24,981 bases of DNA from RUG11462 sp036308645 (GTDB taxonomy: Bacteria > Bacillota > Clostridia > Oscillospirales > Acutalibacteraceae), in NCBI GenBank assembly GCA_036308645.1, contig JAXJVH010000025.1, positions 1-24,981 of the forward strand, written 5' to 3'. This document shows, one piece after another, positions 13,950 through 22,971 of the stretch (position 1 is its first letter; every line of letters begins with the position of its first letter). Made by a program: the position numbers and the translations under genes. The notes beneath the pieces were generated by a model. It was not told the DNA's origin, did no database searches, and worked only from the letters and a program-made list of their open reading frames with translations.

Positions 13950-14258
13950 TTATCTTCTGTAAACATAGTATGCGATTACGGCGTATTCGCTGCCGTCGTC
14001 GCGAGTCATAGAAAGGCGTACCCCGTCTTTTGAGAGCAGTTCCCCAACCTTTGCGTCGTAAATATTACAACGAAAAACATCTCTGCCGTCGGAATGGCAG
14101 ATAAGTTCTTCGCCTTTTATATTAATTGAGCCGGAGCGACCGAGTACATATTCGGTTCCGCCCTCATTTCTTGTCGTAACATATTTAATCGCTCTTTGAT
14201 TTATTCTTGCCAAAACTTCAGGGTTTTCAAGTTTTCGTTTCTTTTTAAAAAGTCCCAA
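13950..14258 (-). CDS. Small conserved-looking hypothetical protein
   Basis: A 102-residue, soluble, mixed-charge protein that starts GLFKKKRKL and contains SGSINIKGEELICHSDGRDVFRC and a C-terminal YAVIAYYVYRR. I recognise no family. The composition suggests a compact beta-rich fold. I place the start at TTG (14256-14258) because GAGAGGTG lies 6 nt upstream; a GTG at 14265-14267 would lie inside that ribosome binding site. It is 16 nt upstream of dapF and 38 nt downstream of a membrane-protein gene, so it is probably cotranscribed with both. Confidence 0.7.
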   Translation of the reverse strand: MGLFKKKRKLENPEVLARINQRAIKYVTTRNEGGTEYVLGRSGSINIKGEELICHSDGRDVFRCNIYDAKVGELLSKDGVRLSMTRDDGSEYAVIAYYVYRR

Positions 14259-14296
14259 TAAAAGCACCTCTCAAAGATTTATCTTCAAAGTGTTTT

Positions 14297-15103
14297 TTAG
14301 CGTTCCGTTGTGCCGTTAGAACCGTAAAGACGCTTTTTTGAAAAAGAAATTAAAAGGAAAAGCGCAATATATACCGCTGTTGCACATAAAAACACACTTT
14401 CATTCGGCATTAACCTCGTTTTTGCGCCGGAATAAACAAACGGAGCGATTAAATCGGGCAAGGCGGCAATCATACAGGTAATACAAGCGCCTACTCCTGT
14501 AAAAAGAGTGATTTTTCGCACTTTATTAAAACTGACGTTTGAAATATATCTTGAATAAAATTCAAAGAACAAAACGTTGAAAATCAAAGCGACGATTTTA
14601 AGCGTAACTTCGCTTGATTTAATGATACCAAAGGAATTTATAAACACATAACAAAGTTTATAAACAAAATACGCAAGCGGTAAAAGGCTTAAAAGCAAAG
14701 ATACTTTTCTGCAAGTAAACAAGCAAACTGCGTAATAAATCATAAAAAAAGCAAGCAGAATAAACAAGCAAAAGTTTGCGTAATCCCAAATACTTTTAAA
14801 ATTCTGCAAATAAGTGCATGAATCCGCAATAATAAAAACGCCGTATAAAATGTTTAACACAGCCAAGCCTTTAGAAGAACGCCGAGGAAAACGAGGATAT
14901 TCTTTGTCGAAAAAAACAATGATTGCGACAACAACCAAAACCGCGGCGAGCGACGAGGCGAAAACCACTCTTAAATAACTGTATTCGGGATTAAAAAATC
15001 CGTTAAATGAATCAATGCAATTGCCTAAAAGGTAAGTTCTGAAAGCCAGCAACCCAAATAAGGATATAAGGCTGAAAATCAATAAAAATAATTTCTTCTT
15101 CAT
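14297..15103 (-). CDS. Multi-pass membrane protein of unknown function
   Basis: A 268-residue integral membrane protein with about eight predicted helices (near 4-25, 44-64, 79-97, 107-128, 133-156, 166-181, 196-222, 236-254) and short basic cytoplasmic loops such as RFPRRSSKG. I see no transporter, kinase or sortase motif. An AAGGAATG site lies upstream of the ATG. It heads the cluster with the 102-residue protein and dapF and diverges from spoIID. A role linked to cell-wall precursors or sporulation is possible by position only. Confidence 0.7.
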   Translation of the reverse strand: MKKKLFLLIFSLISLFGLLAFRTYLLGNCIDSFNGFFNPEYSYLRVVFASSLAAVLVVVAIIVFFDKEYPRFPRRSSKGLAVLNILYGVFIIADSCTYLQNFKSIWDYANFCLFILLAFFMIYYAVCLFTCRKVSLLLSLLPLAYFVYKLCYVFINSFGIIKSSEVTLKIVALIFNVLFFEFYSRYISNVSFNKVRKITLFTGVGACITCMIAALPDLIAPFVYSGAKTRLMPNESVFLCATAVYIALFLLISFSKKRLYGSNGTTER

Positions 15104-15232
15104 TTAAATCGACATTCCTTATTAATATTTTTAAAAAAATAAGCATAGAATGGACAAAGGCAAAAAATATATATCCATAATAACATTATCATTTTATAAT
15201 AAATTATTTTAAATGTCAAGGAGGAATTACCG

Positions 15233-16213
15233 TTGGAAAAACTGTATATTCTGATTTTTTCGGTTATTTTTTTATGTATGCTCACCGTTCCGCTTATTTC
15301 TGTTGAAAATAACGATAAAAATGATAAAATTCCTCAAAAAACCGAGAGTAAAACTTCAAGCGTTTCTTTAAAAAATTCCGAAAAATCCGAAGAAAAAAAG
15401 GTTAAAATTTATCTGTCCGATAAAAAGCAGATAAGCGAAATTACGCTTTCGGAATATCTTGTCGGCGTGGTTATGACCGAAATGGACGAATCCTATCCCG
15501 ACGAAGCGCTCAAAGCACAGGCGGTAGCGGCGCACACCTTACTTTTATACAGGCAAAAGGAGAATAAAGACAAGGACTATGACATTACAGACAGTTACAC
15601 CGCCGACCAAGGGTATATGAACAAAGCAAGCCGCCGGGAAAAATACGGAAAAATTTATAAAACTACCGAAAGCAGGGTTAAAAAACTTGTGAATTCGGTT
15701 AAAAACAAGGTTATTTATTATAAAAACAGTCCGATTTTGGCGGTTTACCACGATACCTCGGGCGGAAAAACCGAAAATGCAAAAGATATTTGGGGCGGTG
15801 ATTATCCTTATCTTGTTTCGGTTGAAAGCATATCCGACCTTTTAAATCCGTCATATTTAAGCACCGTTACATATACAAAGCAGGAGTTTGAATCTCGTCT
15901 AAAAGGCTTAGGCGTATCTTTGCCGAAATCCGAAAAAAAGTATATCGGAAACTCAAAAACCACCGAAAGCGGAACGGTAAAACAGATAGTGATTGCAGGA
16001 AAAACATTTTCGGGGCAAAAAATAAGAGAGGCTTTTAATCTTCGCAGTGCAAATTTTGACTTGAAATATGAGGATAAAAAGTTTGTTTTTACGGTTCGGG
16101 GATTCGGTCACGGCGTAGGAATGAGTCAATACGGCGCTTTGTTTATGGCAAAAGAGGGCAGTAATTACAAAGAGATTTTAAAATGGTATTATACGGGTTG
16201 CGAGATTAAATAA
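15233..16213 (+). CDS. spoIID: Stage II sporulation protein D (SpoIID), lytic transglycosylase
   Basis: A 326-residue membrane-anchored enzyme that cuts peptidoglycan during forespore engulfment, acting with SpoIIP and SpoIIM in studied species. The start is TTG at 15233, preceded by AAGGAGGAATTACC. An N-terminal helix (about 4-22) is followed by a charged linker (25-57). The domain has SEYLVGVVMTEMDESYPDEA (73-92) with Glu83 at the position of the catalytic acid, ALKAQAVAAHT, YHDTSGG (172-178), WGGDYPYLVSV and the C-terminal GFGHGVGMSQYGA. I see no convincing promoter; a sigma-E type promoter would be expected. Its presence supports an endospore-forming lineage. Confidence 0.92.
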   Translation: MEKLYILIFSVIFLCMLTVPLISVENNDKNDKIPQKTESKTSSVSLKNSEKSEEKKVKIYLSDKKQISEITLSEYLVGVVMTEMDESYPDEALKAQAVAAHTLLLYRQKENKDKDYDITDSYTADQGYMNKASRREKYGKIYKTTESRVKKLVNSVKNKVIYYKNSPILAVYHDTSGGKTENAKDIWGGDYPYLVSVESISDLLNPSYLSTVTYTKQEFESRLKGLGVSLPKSEKKYIGNSKTTESGTVKQIVIAGKTFSGQKIREAFNLRSANFDLKYEDKKFVFTVRGFGHGVGMSQYGALFMAKEGSNYKEILKWYYTGCEIK

Positions 16214-16261
16214 AAAATTTTAAATTGACGAATAGAAATCGACAGAAGAAATAAAAATGGG

Positions 16262-16290
16262 TTGATATTTTATAATTGCAGAAGTATAAT
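16262..16290 (+). promoter_or_regulatory. Sigma-A-type promoter of murD
   Basis: TTGATA (16262-16267) and TATAAT (16285-16290) with a 17-nt spacer. It shows that the reading frame opening at 16262 is not the true start of murD and supports the ATG at 16334. Confidence 0.85.
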
Positions 16291-16333
16291 AAAAGATAAG
16301 GAAAAATTTCTGGTTTTAGGAGGAAAAAACTTT

Positions 16334-17728
16334 ATGGACAGTCGTGTTGAAAGATTTTTAAAAAGTATGAACGGCAAAAAAATTGCTTTTTGCGGTATAG
16401 GTAGGTCAAATTTGCCGTTGGTTTCGCTTTTTTCAAAATACGGCGCTGTAATTACCGTTTGCGATAAAAAGGAAAAGTCCGCTTTTTCCGATGAAATAAT
16501 AAAAGAAATTACAGATAACGGCGCTTTTATTAAATGCGGTGAAGATTATCTTGAAAATTTAGATGTCGATATTATTTTTCGCGCTCCGGGTATGTATTAC
16601 AACCTGCCTGTTTTACAGGAATTTCGCAAGAGGGGCGTTGTTGTGACAAGCGAAATGGAAGTTTTCTTTGATATATGCCCCTGCAAAATTTTTGCGCTTA
16701 CCGGTACCGACGGAAAAACCACCACTACAACGATTTGCGCCGAAAGTTTACAAAGAAGCGGAAAAAAGGTGTATAAAGGCGGAAATATAGGCACGCCGCT
16801 TTTGCCGAAAATCGAAGAAATGACCGCCGATGACGTTTGCGTTGTCGAACTTTCTTCATTCCAACTTATTTCTATGAGACGTTCGCCTGATGTAGCGGCA
16901 ATCACGAACATTTATCCCGACCATTTGAACGTTCATAAGGATATGGCGGAATACATCGGCGCAAAGGTGAATATTTTAGCGCATCAAAACGCTTTTTCAC
17001 GTGCGGTGCTTAATTTTGACAATGAAGAAACAAAAGCGCTTTCAAAATACGTAAGAGGAAACCTTTATTATTTCAGCCGTCTTAACGCAGTTGAAAAAGG
17101 CTCGTATCTTGATGAAAACGGCTGGCTTACGTTTACCGAAAACGGCAAAACCGAAAAAATAGTGCATAAAGACGATATTAAAATCCCCGGTATGCACAAT
17201 GTTGAAAATTATCTTACCGCTATTTCTGTTCTTCACGGCTTTGTTGATAATAAATATATCGCCGAGGTTGCAAAAACTTTCGGCGGAGTTGAACATAGAA
17301 TAGAATTTGTGCGTGAACTTGACGGCGTAAGATATTATAACGATTCGATTGCCACAAGTCCCGCGTCTGTTACCGCAGGGCTTAAAGCCTTTAATAAAAA
17401 AGTTATAATCATAGCGGGCGGTTCGGATAAACAACTTGATTATTCCACGCTTTCGGGCGCTATTAACGAGTATGTAAAGGTATTGATACTTTTGGGCGAA
17501 ACCGCCGATAAAATCGAAAAAGCGGTCAAAGAGGATAAAAATTACAACCCCGATACAATTAAAATTATCAGAACCGACATACTCGAAAACGCAGTAGCAA
17601 TTGCAAAGGAAAACGCCGCTAAAGGCGACGTTATCTCGCTTTCGCCCGCCTCTGCAAGTTTTGACAAATATAAGGATTTTGAAGAACGAGGCAGACATTT
17701 CAAAAAAATCGTAGGAGAACTGAAATGA
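16334..17728 (+). CDS. murD: UDP-N-acetylmuramoyl-L-alanine--D-glutamate ligase
   Basis: A 464-residue cytoplasmic Mur ligase that adds D-glutamate to UDP-MurNAc-L-Ala using ATP. The ATP loop TGTDGKTTT (123-131), NIGTPLLP, the VELSSFQL stretch, TNIYPDHLNVH, PGMHNVENYLTA, GVEHRIEFV and NDSIATSPAS, plus the C-terminal LSPASASFDKYKDFEERG are all as in MurD. AGGAGG stands 10 nt before the ATG, and a consensus promoter lies just upstream. The next gene overlaps its stop (ATGA). MurD is usually in a dcw cluster with mraY and ftsW; here it stands alone with a peptidase gene. Confidence 0.95.
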   Translation: MDSRVERFLKSMNGKKIAFCGIGRSNLPLVSLFSKYGAVITVCDKKEKSAFSDEIIKEITDNGAFIKCGEDYLENLDVDIIFRAPGMYYNLPVLQEFRKRGVVVTSEMEVFFDICPCKIFALTGTDGKTTTTTICAESLQRSGKKVYKGGNIGTPLLPKIEEMTADDVCVVELSSFQLISMRRSPDVAAITNIYPDHLNVHKDMAEYIGAKVNILAHQNAFSRAVLNFDNEETKALSKYVRGNLYYFSRLNAVEKGSYLDENGWLTFTENGKTEKIVHKDDIKIPGMHNVENYLTAISVLHGFVDNKYIAEVAKTFGGVEHRIEFVRELDGVRYYNDSIATSPASVTAGLKAFNKKVIIIAGGSDKQLDYSTLSGAINEYVKVLILLGETADKIEKAVKEDKNYNPDTIKIIRTDILENAVAIAKENAAKGDVISLSPASASFDKYKDFEERGRHFKKIVGELK

Positions 17729-18720
17729 TGAAACAAAATTTAATAAAACTCTGTAACGCTTGTTTTATCGGCGGCGAAAGAGGAGCGGCAGACGTTGCAA
17801 AAGAGATATTAGCGCCGTATGTTGATGAGATAACAACCGATTTAACAGGCTCGGTTTTCGGTTTTATAAAAGGAAAAAGCGATAAAACAACGCTGATTTC
17901 GGCGCATATTGATGAAATCGGCTTTACTGTTACAAATATACTTTCAGGCGGATTTTTGCGTGTTTCAAAGGTTGGCGGAATTGATATTCGTGTTCTTCCT
18001 GCAAGCAGCGTAATAATTCACGGCAAAAAGGATATTGTCGGCATATTTACTTCAACTCCGCCCCACTTGGCAAAAGATAAATCGGACGAGTTTTCCGACC
18101 TTGACGAAATTTTAGTTGATACAGGCGTTGAAAATATCGGTGATTTTGTGAATATCGGCGATTTTGTTACATTTAATACAACCGCCGCCGAACTTGAAAA
18201 CGGCTATATTACCGCAAAATCCGTTGACGACAGAAGCGGTTGCGCCGTAATGATTGAAGTTGCAAAAAACATTAAATCGCACGGCACACCCGAAAATAAC
18301 ATTATAATTATGCTCGCAAGCGGCGAAGAACTCGGCAACCGAGGAGCAAAAATAGGCGCTTTCGGTAAAAATATTGACGAGGCAATTATTGTGGACGTTT
18401 CGTTTGGGGCTTCGCCCGGCGCCGATAAATCAAAATGCGGCGAATGTGAAAAAGGCGCAATGATAGGCGTTTCGCCGATTCTTAATAAGACTATTCGCAA
18501 CAGCCTTATTAATATCGCAAAGGAAAAAGCGATACCGTATCAACTCGAGGCTATGAGCGGTCTTACCTCGACCGACGCAGACGTTGTGACCGTTACCGAA
18601 AACGGCATAAAAACCGCGCTTATTTCAATACCGATAAGGTATATGCACACCCCGATTGAAACAGTTTATCTCCCCGATATAAAAGCAGTTTCCGATTTAA
18701 TAACAGAATATTTAAGATAA
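17725..18720 (+). CDS. M42 family metallopeptidase
   Basis: A 331-residue aminopeptidase/glutamyl-endopeptidase-type enzyme with a two-metal site. Visible ligands and catalytic residues are ISAHIDEIGF (His61, Asp63), SVDDRSGC (Asp168), ASGEELGNRGA (Glu201, Glu202), IIVDVSFG (Asp224) and YMHTPIE (His308). Such enzymes usually form large cytoplasmic assemblies that trim peptides. Its ATG overlaps the murD stop, with AGGAG 7 nt upstream, so the two are translationally coupled. Turnover of cytoplasmic peptides is likely; a link to wall peptides is inference. Confidence 0.9.
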   Translation: MMKQNLIKLCNACFIGGERGAADVAKEILAPYVDEITTDLTGSVFGFIKGKSDKTTLISAHIDEIGFTVTNILSGGFLRVSKVGGIDIRVLPASSVIIHGKKDIVGIFTSTPPHLAKDKSDEFSDLDEILVDTGVENIGDFVNIGDFVTFNTTAAELENGYITAKSVDDRSGCAVMIEVAKNIKSHGTPENNIIIMLASGEELGNRGAKIGAFGKNIDEAIIVDVSFGASPGADKSKCGECEKGAMIGVSPILNKTIRNSLINIAKEKAIPYQLEAMSGLTSTDADVVTVTENGIKTALISIPIRYMHTPIETVYLPDIKAVSDLITEYLR

Positions 18721-18725
18721 ATAGA

Positions 18726-18780
18726 AAAATGAGATAAAAAAGGTGCGACGAGGATGTCACACCTTTTTTCATCTCATTTT
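18726..18780 (+). terminator. Long terminator of the murD operon
   Basis: AAAATGAGAT plus AAAAAAGGTG pairs with CACCTTTTTT plus ATCTCATTTT, a stem of about 20 bp with a single bulged C. An inner GAC/GTC pairing continues past a mismatch. It begins six bases after the M42 stop codon. Confidence 0.85.
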
Positions 18781-18783
18781 AAC

Positions 18784-18925
18784 TTGTAGGGGCAACCCTG
18801 CGTGGTCGCCCGTCAATAACCAAAAATCCCATCTGTATTTTTAGGGTACGGCATCCCTGACGTACCGTTTGCCGTTTCTTTTGGGTTCGATATTAACGGC
18901 GGTTTGAGGGCAAACCGCCCTACAA
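18784..18925. repeat. Three GTAGGG-hairpin repeats in a row
   Basis: 18784-18812 carries GGGGCAACC...GGTCGCCC, where one pair is A-C and the stem is imperfect. 18840-18870 carries GGTACG...CGTACC after an AATCCCATCTGTAT leader. 18898-18925 carries GGCGGTTTG-aggg-CAAACCGCC followed by CTAC, so it is inverted. No gene is seen between them. Confidence 0.75.
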
Positions 18926-18951
18926 AATCAAAATAATTGCATATAAAATTA

Positions 18952-18970
18952 GGGCTGTTTTTTACAGCCC
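18952..18970 (-). terminator. Likely terminator of the chrA operon
   Basis: GGGCTGT and ACAGCCC form a 7-bp stem with a 5-nt loop. On the minus strand it lies 18 nt after the second chrA stop and is followed by TAATTTTATA. Confidence 0.6.
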
Positions 18971-18988
18971 ATTTTTACACTTGTGTTT

Positions 18989-19558
18989 TTATGCGAAATT
19001 GAACACTATTCCGACTACTGCGGATATGGCGATAAAAGCGACGGGGTGCAATTTTTTGAACACCTTTTGCATAGCGAAAATTGCCACCGCCAAAATTATG
19101 GCTTTTATAGAAAACAAATCTAAAATATTGCCTGTTTGATTAAATGCGCCGATGTTGAAAAGAGTTGATAAAATAACGTCAACCGCAACCGCCGCAATCA
19201 ACGCTATGGAAACTGCACGAAGTCCGTAAAAAGCGCCGCCTACATATTTGTTTTCTTTGAATTTTTCAAGAATTTTAGAAATTATCATAATTACCACAAT
19301 CGCAGGGGTAATAAGTCCGAGCGTTGCGATAATTCCGCCGAAAATTCCTGCGGTTGTATAGCCTGTGTACGTTGCCATATTTACGCCGATAGGTCCGGGG
19401 GTAGATTCCGAAACCGCAATCATATTTGAGATGTCGGCAGAGGTAAACCAACCGGTTCTTGCACCTAAATCCTGTAGAAAAGGCAAAGTTGCAAGACCGC
19501 CGCCTACCGAGAAAAGTCCTATTTTTACAAATTCAAGATAAAGACGAAGATAAATCAT
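18989..19558 (-). CDS. chrA: Chromate transporter family protein, second half
   Basis: A 189-residue membrane protein of the CHR family. The N-terminal FVKIGLFSVGGGLATLPFLQ, the SESTPGPIGVNMATYTGY signature and GGIIATLGLITPA are diagnostic. In many Firmicutes the two homologous halves of ChrA are encoded by adjacent short genes that act together, and this is the downstream partner. Its ATG overlaps the stop of the other half (ATGA). Chromate efflux is the family name; the natural substrate in anaerobes is unproven. Confidence 0.9.
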   Translation of the reverse strand: MIYLRLYLEFVKIGLFSVGGGLATLPFLQDLGARTGWFTSADISNMIAVSESTPGPIGVNMATYTGYTTAGIFGGIIATLGLITPAIVVIMIISKILEKFKENKYVGGAFYGLRAVSIALIAAVAVDVILSTLFNIGAFNQTGNILDLFSIKAIILAVAIFAMQKVFKKLHPVAFIAISAVVGIVFNFA

Positions 19559-20121
19559 TTGTTTTTACCTCCCAACTGCTTGATAATTACGCCAAGCACA
19601 CCGCCTGCAAGAACGAGAATAACAGGCGAGATGTCGAACGGCAAAAAATATGAAGAGATTGAAAGCAAAAATGCGCCGGCAAAAATCGCAAAAGATATGC
19701 CGTCAACAATCGAGTTTTTCCAAAGTTTAATAATTGCGTTTACCACAAGCACGCATACGCATACCGAAATTCCTGCGAGTGCGTCTTTTACATACTCGTT
19801 ATCGGCAAAATTGGTAAGACACATAGCAATAATCGTGATGATAATTGTCGGTATAAATACCATTCCGAGCGTGGCGCAAAGTCCGCCCAAAAATCCCTTG
19901 CGCTTATTTCCGACAAACGTGGCTACGTTTACCGCAATAATGCCCGGTGTACATTGACCGATTGCAAAATAGTCGGTCAGTTCTTCATCGGTAGTCCAGT
20001 TTCGTTTTTCAACGAGTTCTTTTGATAGTATCGGAAGCATTGCATAACCGCCGCCGAATGTAACCGCGCCGATTTTTGCAAATGTCCAAAACAGGTCTAA
20101 AAGCGTCTTTAATGTCTGCAT
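19555..20121 (-). CDS. chrA: Chromate transporter family protein, first half
   Basis: A 188-residue CHR-family half-protein with FAKIGAVTFGGGYAMLPILS near the N-terminus and GQCTPGIIAVNVATFVGN, the repeat-specific form of the signature. About five membrane segments are predicted. AAGGGAAG precedes the ATG, and a consensus promoter lies 42 nt upstream. It is coupled to the second half by a 4-nt overlap and probably forms a heterodimer with it. Confidence 0.9.
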   Translation of the reverse strand: MQTLKTLLDLFWTFAKIGAVTFGGGYAMLPILSKELVEKRNWTTDEELTDYFAIGQCTPGIIAVNVATFVGNKRKGFLGGLCATLGMVFIPTIIITIIAMCLTNFADNEYVKDALAGISVCVCVLVVNAIIKLWKNSIVDGISFAIFAGAFLLSISSYFLPFDISPVILVLAGGVLGVIIKQLGGKNK

Positions 20122-20162
20122 AGTTTCTTCCCTTATATAGTAGTTTTTCTTAAAACATTTTT

Positions 20163-20191
20163 ATTTTACCCCTCTTAAAACACATTGTCAA
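20163..20191 (-). promoter_or_regulatory. Sigma-A-type promoter of the chrA pair
   Basis: On the minus strand TTGACA (20186-20191) and TAAAAT (20163-20168) are 17 nt apart. No operator-like inverted repeat is evident around it. Confidence 0.8.
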
Positions 20192-20285
20192 ATCAAATGA
20201 ATAAGAATATATAAACATTGAATATCCTATACAAAGATTTAACAAAATCTTAATAAATTATTAGTCATAATTAATAATATGTCGG

Positions 20286-20314
20286 TTGACATAAAAGAGA
20301 AAAAAGTATATACT
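20286..20314 (+). promoter_or_regulatory. Sigma-A-type promoter of the beta-CASP gene
   Basis: TTGACA (20286-20291) and TATACT (20309-20314) are 17 nt apart. The transcript would start near 20320, which supports the ATG at 20368 as the true start. Confidence 0.85.
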
Positions 20315-20367
20315 TATTTTATAATATTTTGAGTAACAGCAGAATAAAATATACTCGGAGGATTATA

Positions 20368-21966
20368 ATGAAAATAGAATTTTTAGGTGCTGCCCGTGAA
20401 GTAACGGGTTCTTGCACTTTGCTTGAATTTAACGGAAAAAAGATACTTGTTGACTGCGGTATGGAGCAAGGCCCCGATACTTATGAAAATACACCTTTGC
20501 CGGTTTCACCGGGCGAAATCGATTGTGTTTTGGTAACTCATGCGCATATTGACCATTCGGGCAAACTGCCGAATTTAGTGGCAAACGGTTTTGACGGAAA
20601 AATTTACGCTACCGTCGCTACTGTAAATCTTTGTGCTATTATGCTGCTTGATTCTGCGCATATACAGGAGCAGGAGGCTTTTTGGCGAAATAAAAGGGCA
20701 AAACGAAGCGGTGAACCTGAATACATTCCGCTTTATACATCGGAAGATGTGCAGAAAACTGTTCCGCATTTTGAAAAATGCGATTACGAAACCGAATATC
20801 AGATTTTCCCCGACCTTAAAATTCGGTTTATTGATGCAGGTCATCTTCTCGGCTCGGCAAGTATCGAGATAACATTTTCAGAAAACGGAAAAGAGCATAT
20901 TATTCTTTTTTCGGGCGATATCGGTAATGTTGACCGTCCGCTTATTAAAAATCCCACCTTGCCCGAGCGTGCCGATTATGTTGTAATTGAATCTACCTAC
21001 GGCAACCGTCTTCACGACCGCAGAGAAGATTACACCGAGCAAATGGTTAGAATTATTGACGATACTATGGCAAGAGGCGGTAATTTGGTTATTCCGTCTT
21101 TCGCAGTCGGCAGAACGCAGGAACTGCTTTATTTACTGCATAATATTAAGAAAAATCGGCTTACAAAATATGATTTTCCTGTTTTTGTTGACAGTCCTCT
21201 TTGCGTTGAGGCAACCGAAATTTACTCGGCTGAATCCGAGCTTATTGATTATTACGATGAAGAAACCTTGCGGCTTATTAACGGCGGCGAGAAAATTTTA
21301 AGTTTTCCGGGCTTGCAGTTCTCTCGTACAAGCGAAGAATCAATGGCAATAAACGCCGATAAACGACCGAAAATTATTATTTCGGCGAGCGGAATGTGCG
21401 AGGCGGGAAGAATACGTCATCACTTAAAGCATAATCTCTGGCGCGCAGACTCTACAATTTTATTTGTAGGATATCAGGCAGAGGGTACTTTCGGAAGAAA
21501 TATAATAAACGGCGCTGATGAGGTTAAACTTTTCGGCGAGAAAATTCAGGTAAGAGCGAAAATTGAAACAATTAAAGGTATAAGCGGTCATGCCGACAGC
21601 GATATGCTTATTAACTGGCTTAAAAATATTAAGGTAAAACCGCAGACTGTTTTTGTAAACCATGGCAGCGAAACCTCGTCTGAAGATTTTGCGAACAGAG
21701 TTTTTGATGAAATAGGCGTCGATGCGGTTGCACCTTATAACGGTGCCGTTTATGATTTGCTGAACAATCAATGTTTGGCACAGGGTAACACAGTAAAAAT
21801 CGTTAAAAAGTCTAAAGGCTTTAAGCCTTCAAGCGCTTATGAACGCCTGCTTATGGCAGGAAAACGATTAATGACCGTAATTGAGCGCAACAAATACGGC
21901 GCTAACAAGGATGTCGGCAAATTTGCCGACCAGGTTACCGAGCTTTGCAACAAATGGGACAGATAG
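20368..21966 (+). CDS. MBL-fold beta-CASP metallohydrolase (RNA-processing type)
   Basis: A 532-residue metallo-beta-lactamase-fold protein with the beta-CASP insertion, related to CPSF73/RNase J-like hydrolases. The metal site HAHIDH is at 58-63, with GHLLGSA, FSGDIG, then ESTYGNRLHD, FVDSPL, the ISASGMCEAGRIRHHLKH motif, GYQAEGTFGR, IKGISGHAD and FVNHGS. A C-terminal extension of about 80 residues is rich in Lys/Arg. A GGAGG site lies before the chosen ATG, and upstream in-frame codons lie next to the promoter. The substrate is probably RNA, but this bacterial branch is poorly characterised. Confidence 0.88.
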   Translation: MKIEFLGAAREVTGSCTLLEFNGKKILVDCGMEQGPDTYENTPLPVSPGEIDCVLVTHAHIDHSGKLPNLVANGFDGKIYATVATVNLCAIMLLDSAHIQEQEAFWRNKRAKRSGEPEYIPLYTSEDVQKTVPHFEKCDYETEYQIFPDLKIRFIDAGHLLGSASIEITFSENGKEHIILFSGDIGNVDRPLIKNPTLPERADYVVIESTYGNRLHDRREDYTEQMVRIIDDTMARGGNLVIPSFAVGRTQELLYLLHNIKKNRLTKYDFPVFVDSPLCVEATEIYSAESELIDYYDEETLRLINGGEKILSFPGLQFSRTSEESMAINADKRPKIIISASGMCEAGRIRHHLKHNLWRADSTILFVGYQAEGTFGRNIINGADEVKLFGEKIQVRAKIETIKGISGHADSDMLINWLKNIKVKPQTVFVNHGSETSSEDFANRVFDEIGVDAVAPYNGAVYDLLNNQCLAQGNTVKIVKKSKGFKPSSAYERLLMAGKRLMTVIERNKYGANKDVGKFADQVTELCNKWDR

Positions 21967-21976
21967 GATTGGTATT

Positions 21977-22906
21977 ATGATAAAAAACATTGACGAATTT
22001 AACCTAAAACTGCATAAAGACAGCACGGCTTTTATAGAAGAAAGTGATAATGATTATTTTTCTCAGGTTAGAAAAGTTGCGCAAATTATCGAAGAAAATA
22101 CCTACAAAACGCCGATAATTTTGCTTTCAGGACCTTCGGGTTCGGGAAAAACCACAACTGCTTTGAATGTTGAACATATTCTCGACAATAAAGGCGCAGA
22201 AACGCATACCTTATCGCTTGATAATTATTTTCGCACTATTGACGGACGTGATATGAGATTGCTTGAGGAGGGCAGATTGGATCTTGAATCTCCCGACAGA
22301 GTTGATAAGGATTTTCTTAATTCACAGCTTGAGAAAATGATAAAATGCGAGCCTATTGAACTTCCTAAATATGATTTTAAATCAGCGAAAAGAGTAAAAT
22401 CCGGCATTACTTTAAGCCGTAAGCATAACGAGCCTGTAATTTTAGAGGGTATTCATTCGCTTAATCCCGATGTTATTGAAATACCCGAAGAACAAACCTT
22501 AAAAATCTATGTAAGCGTTCGAACGAGGGTAAAATACGGCGGAATAACAATGCATCCGAGCTATATTCGACTGCTTCGCAGAATGATGCGCGACAGCCTT
22601 TTCAGAGGCAGACCGATTGAGGAAACAATAAAAATGTTCCGCAGCGTTGAAATCGGCGCTGAAAAGCATATAATGCCGTATAAATCGAGATCGGATATTG
22701 ATGTCGATACTTTTATTCCTTATGAGCTTTCGGTTTATAAGAAATTTCTTCTTGATAAACTTAAAGAATGTGACGATAGCGTTAAGGATGAACGGCTTTC
22801 AGAGGTGATAAGGGTTTTATCGGCGGTTGACGGATTAGATGAAGAAAAAGTGCCGAAAAATTCTCTAATCCGAGAATTTATCGGCAACGGCAATTTTGAA
22901 TATTAA
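21977..22906 (+). CDS. Uridine kinase-like nucleoside kinase
   Basis: A 309-residue P-loop kinase. GPSGSGKTT (52-60) is the ATP loop, and LSLDNYFRTIDG holds the aspartate-tyrosine pair typical of uridine kinase/phosphoribulokinase proteins. Also seen are the LESPDRVDKDFL stretch, KYDFKSAKR, VILEGIHSLNP, and a RLLRRMMRDSLFRGRP lid. An N-terminal extension of about 45 residues is longer than in Udk. The start at 21977 is chosen because it follows AGGATTGG 10 nt past the upstream stop; the longer frame overlaps the beta-CASP gene. It is cotranscribed with that gene, and the substrate is not certain. Confidence 0.8.
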   Translation: MIKNIDEFNLKLHKDSTAFIEESDNDYFSQVRKVAQIIEENTYKTPIILLSGPSGSGKTTTALNVEHILDNKGAETHTLSLDNYFRTIDGRDMRLLEEGRLDLESPDRVDKDFLNSQLEKMIKCEPIELPKYDFKSAKRVKSGITLSRKHNEPVILEGIHSLNPDVIEIPEEQTLKIYVSVRTRVKYGGITMHPSYIRLLRRMMRDSLFRGRPIEETIKMFRSVEIGAEKHIMPYKSRSDIDVDTFIPYELSVYKKFLLDKLKECDDSVKDERLSEVIRVLSAVDGLDEEKVPKNSLIREFIGNGNFEY

Positions 22907-22913
22907 TAAAGCT

Positions 22914-22943
22914 AACAGGGCGGCTATTTATAACCGCCCTGTT
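22914..22943. terminator. Terminator between convergent genes
   Basis: AACAGGGCGG (22914-22923) and CCGCCCTGTT (22934-22943) form a 10-bp stem followed by a T-run on the plus strand. It ends the kinase operon and probably also the minus-strand GNAT gene. Confidence 0.85.
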
Positions 22944-22971
22944 TTTAAATGCCAGCAGAAAAGCTGATGTT

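Noticed and set aside
15160..15232. Sigma-E promoter before spoIID
   Set aside because: Expected by family knowledge, but no pair of boxes close to consensus was found; TATAAT at 15195-15200 lacks a good -35.
17042..17698. A 218-codon frame antisense to murD
   Set aside because: murD on the plus strand has all family motifs; the antisense frame is rich in F, C and R as expected for a shadow and has no start signal.
20122..20285. Riboswitch or metal-responsive leader between chrA and the beta-CASP gene
   Set aside because: The region is AT-rich with two divergent consensus promoters; no conserved aptamer elements or operator-like inverted repeats were recognised.
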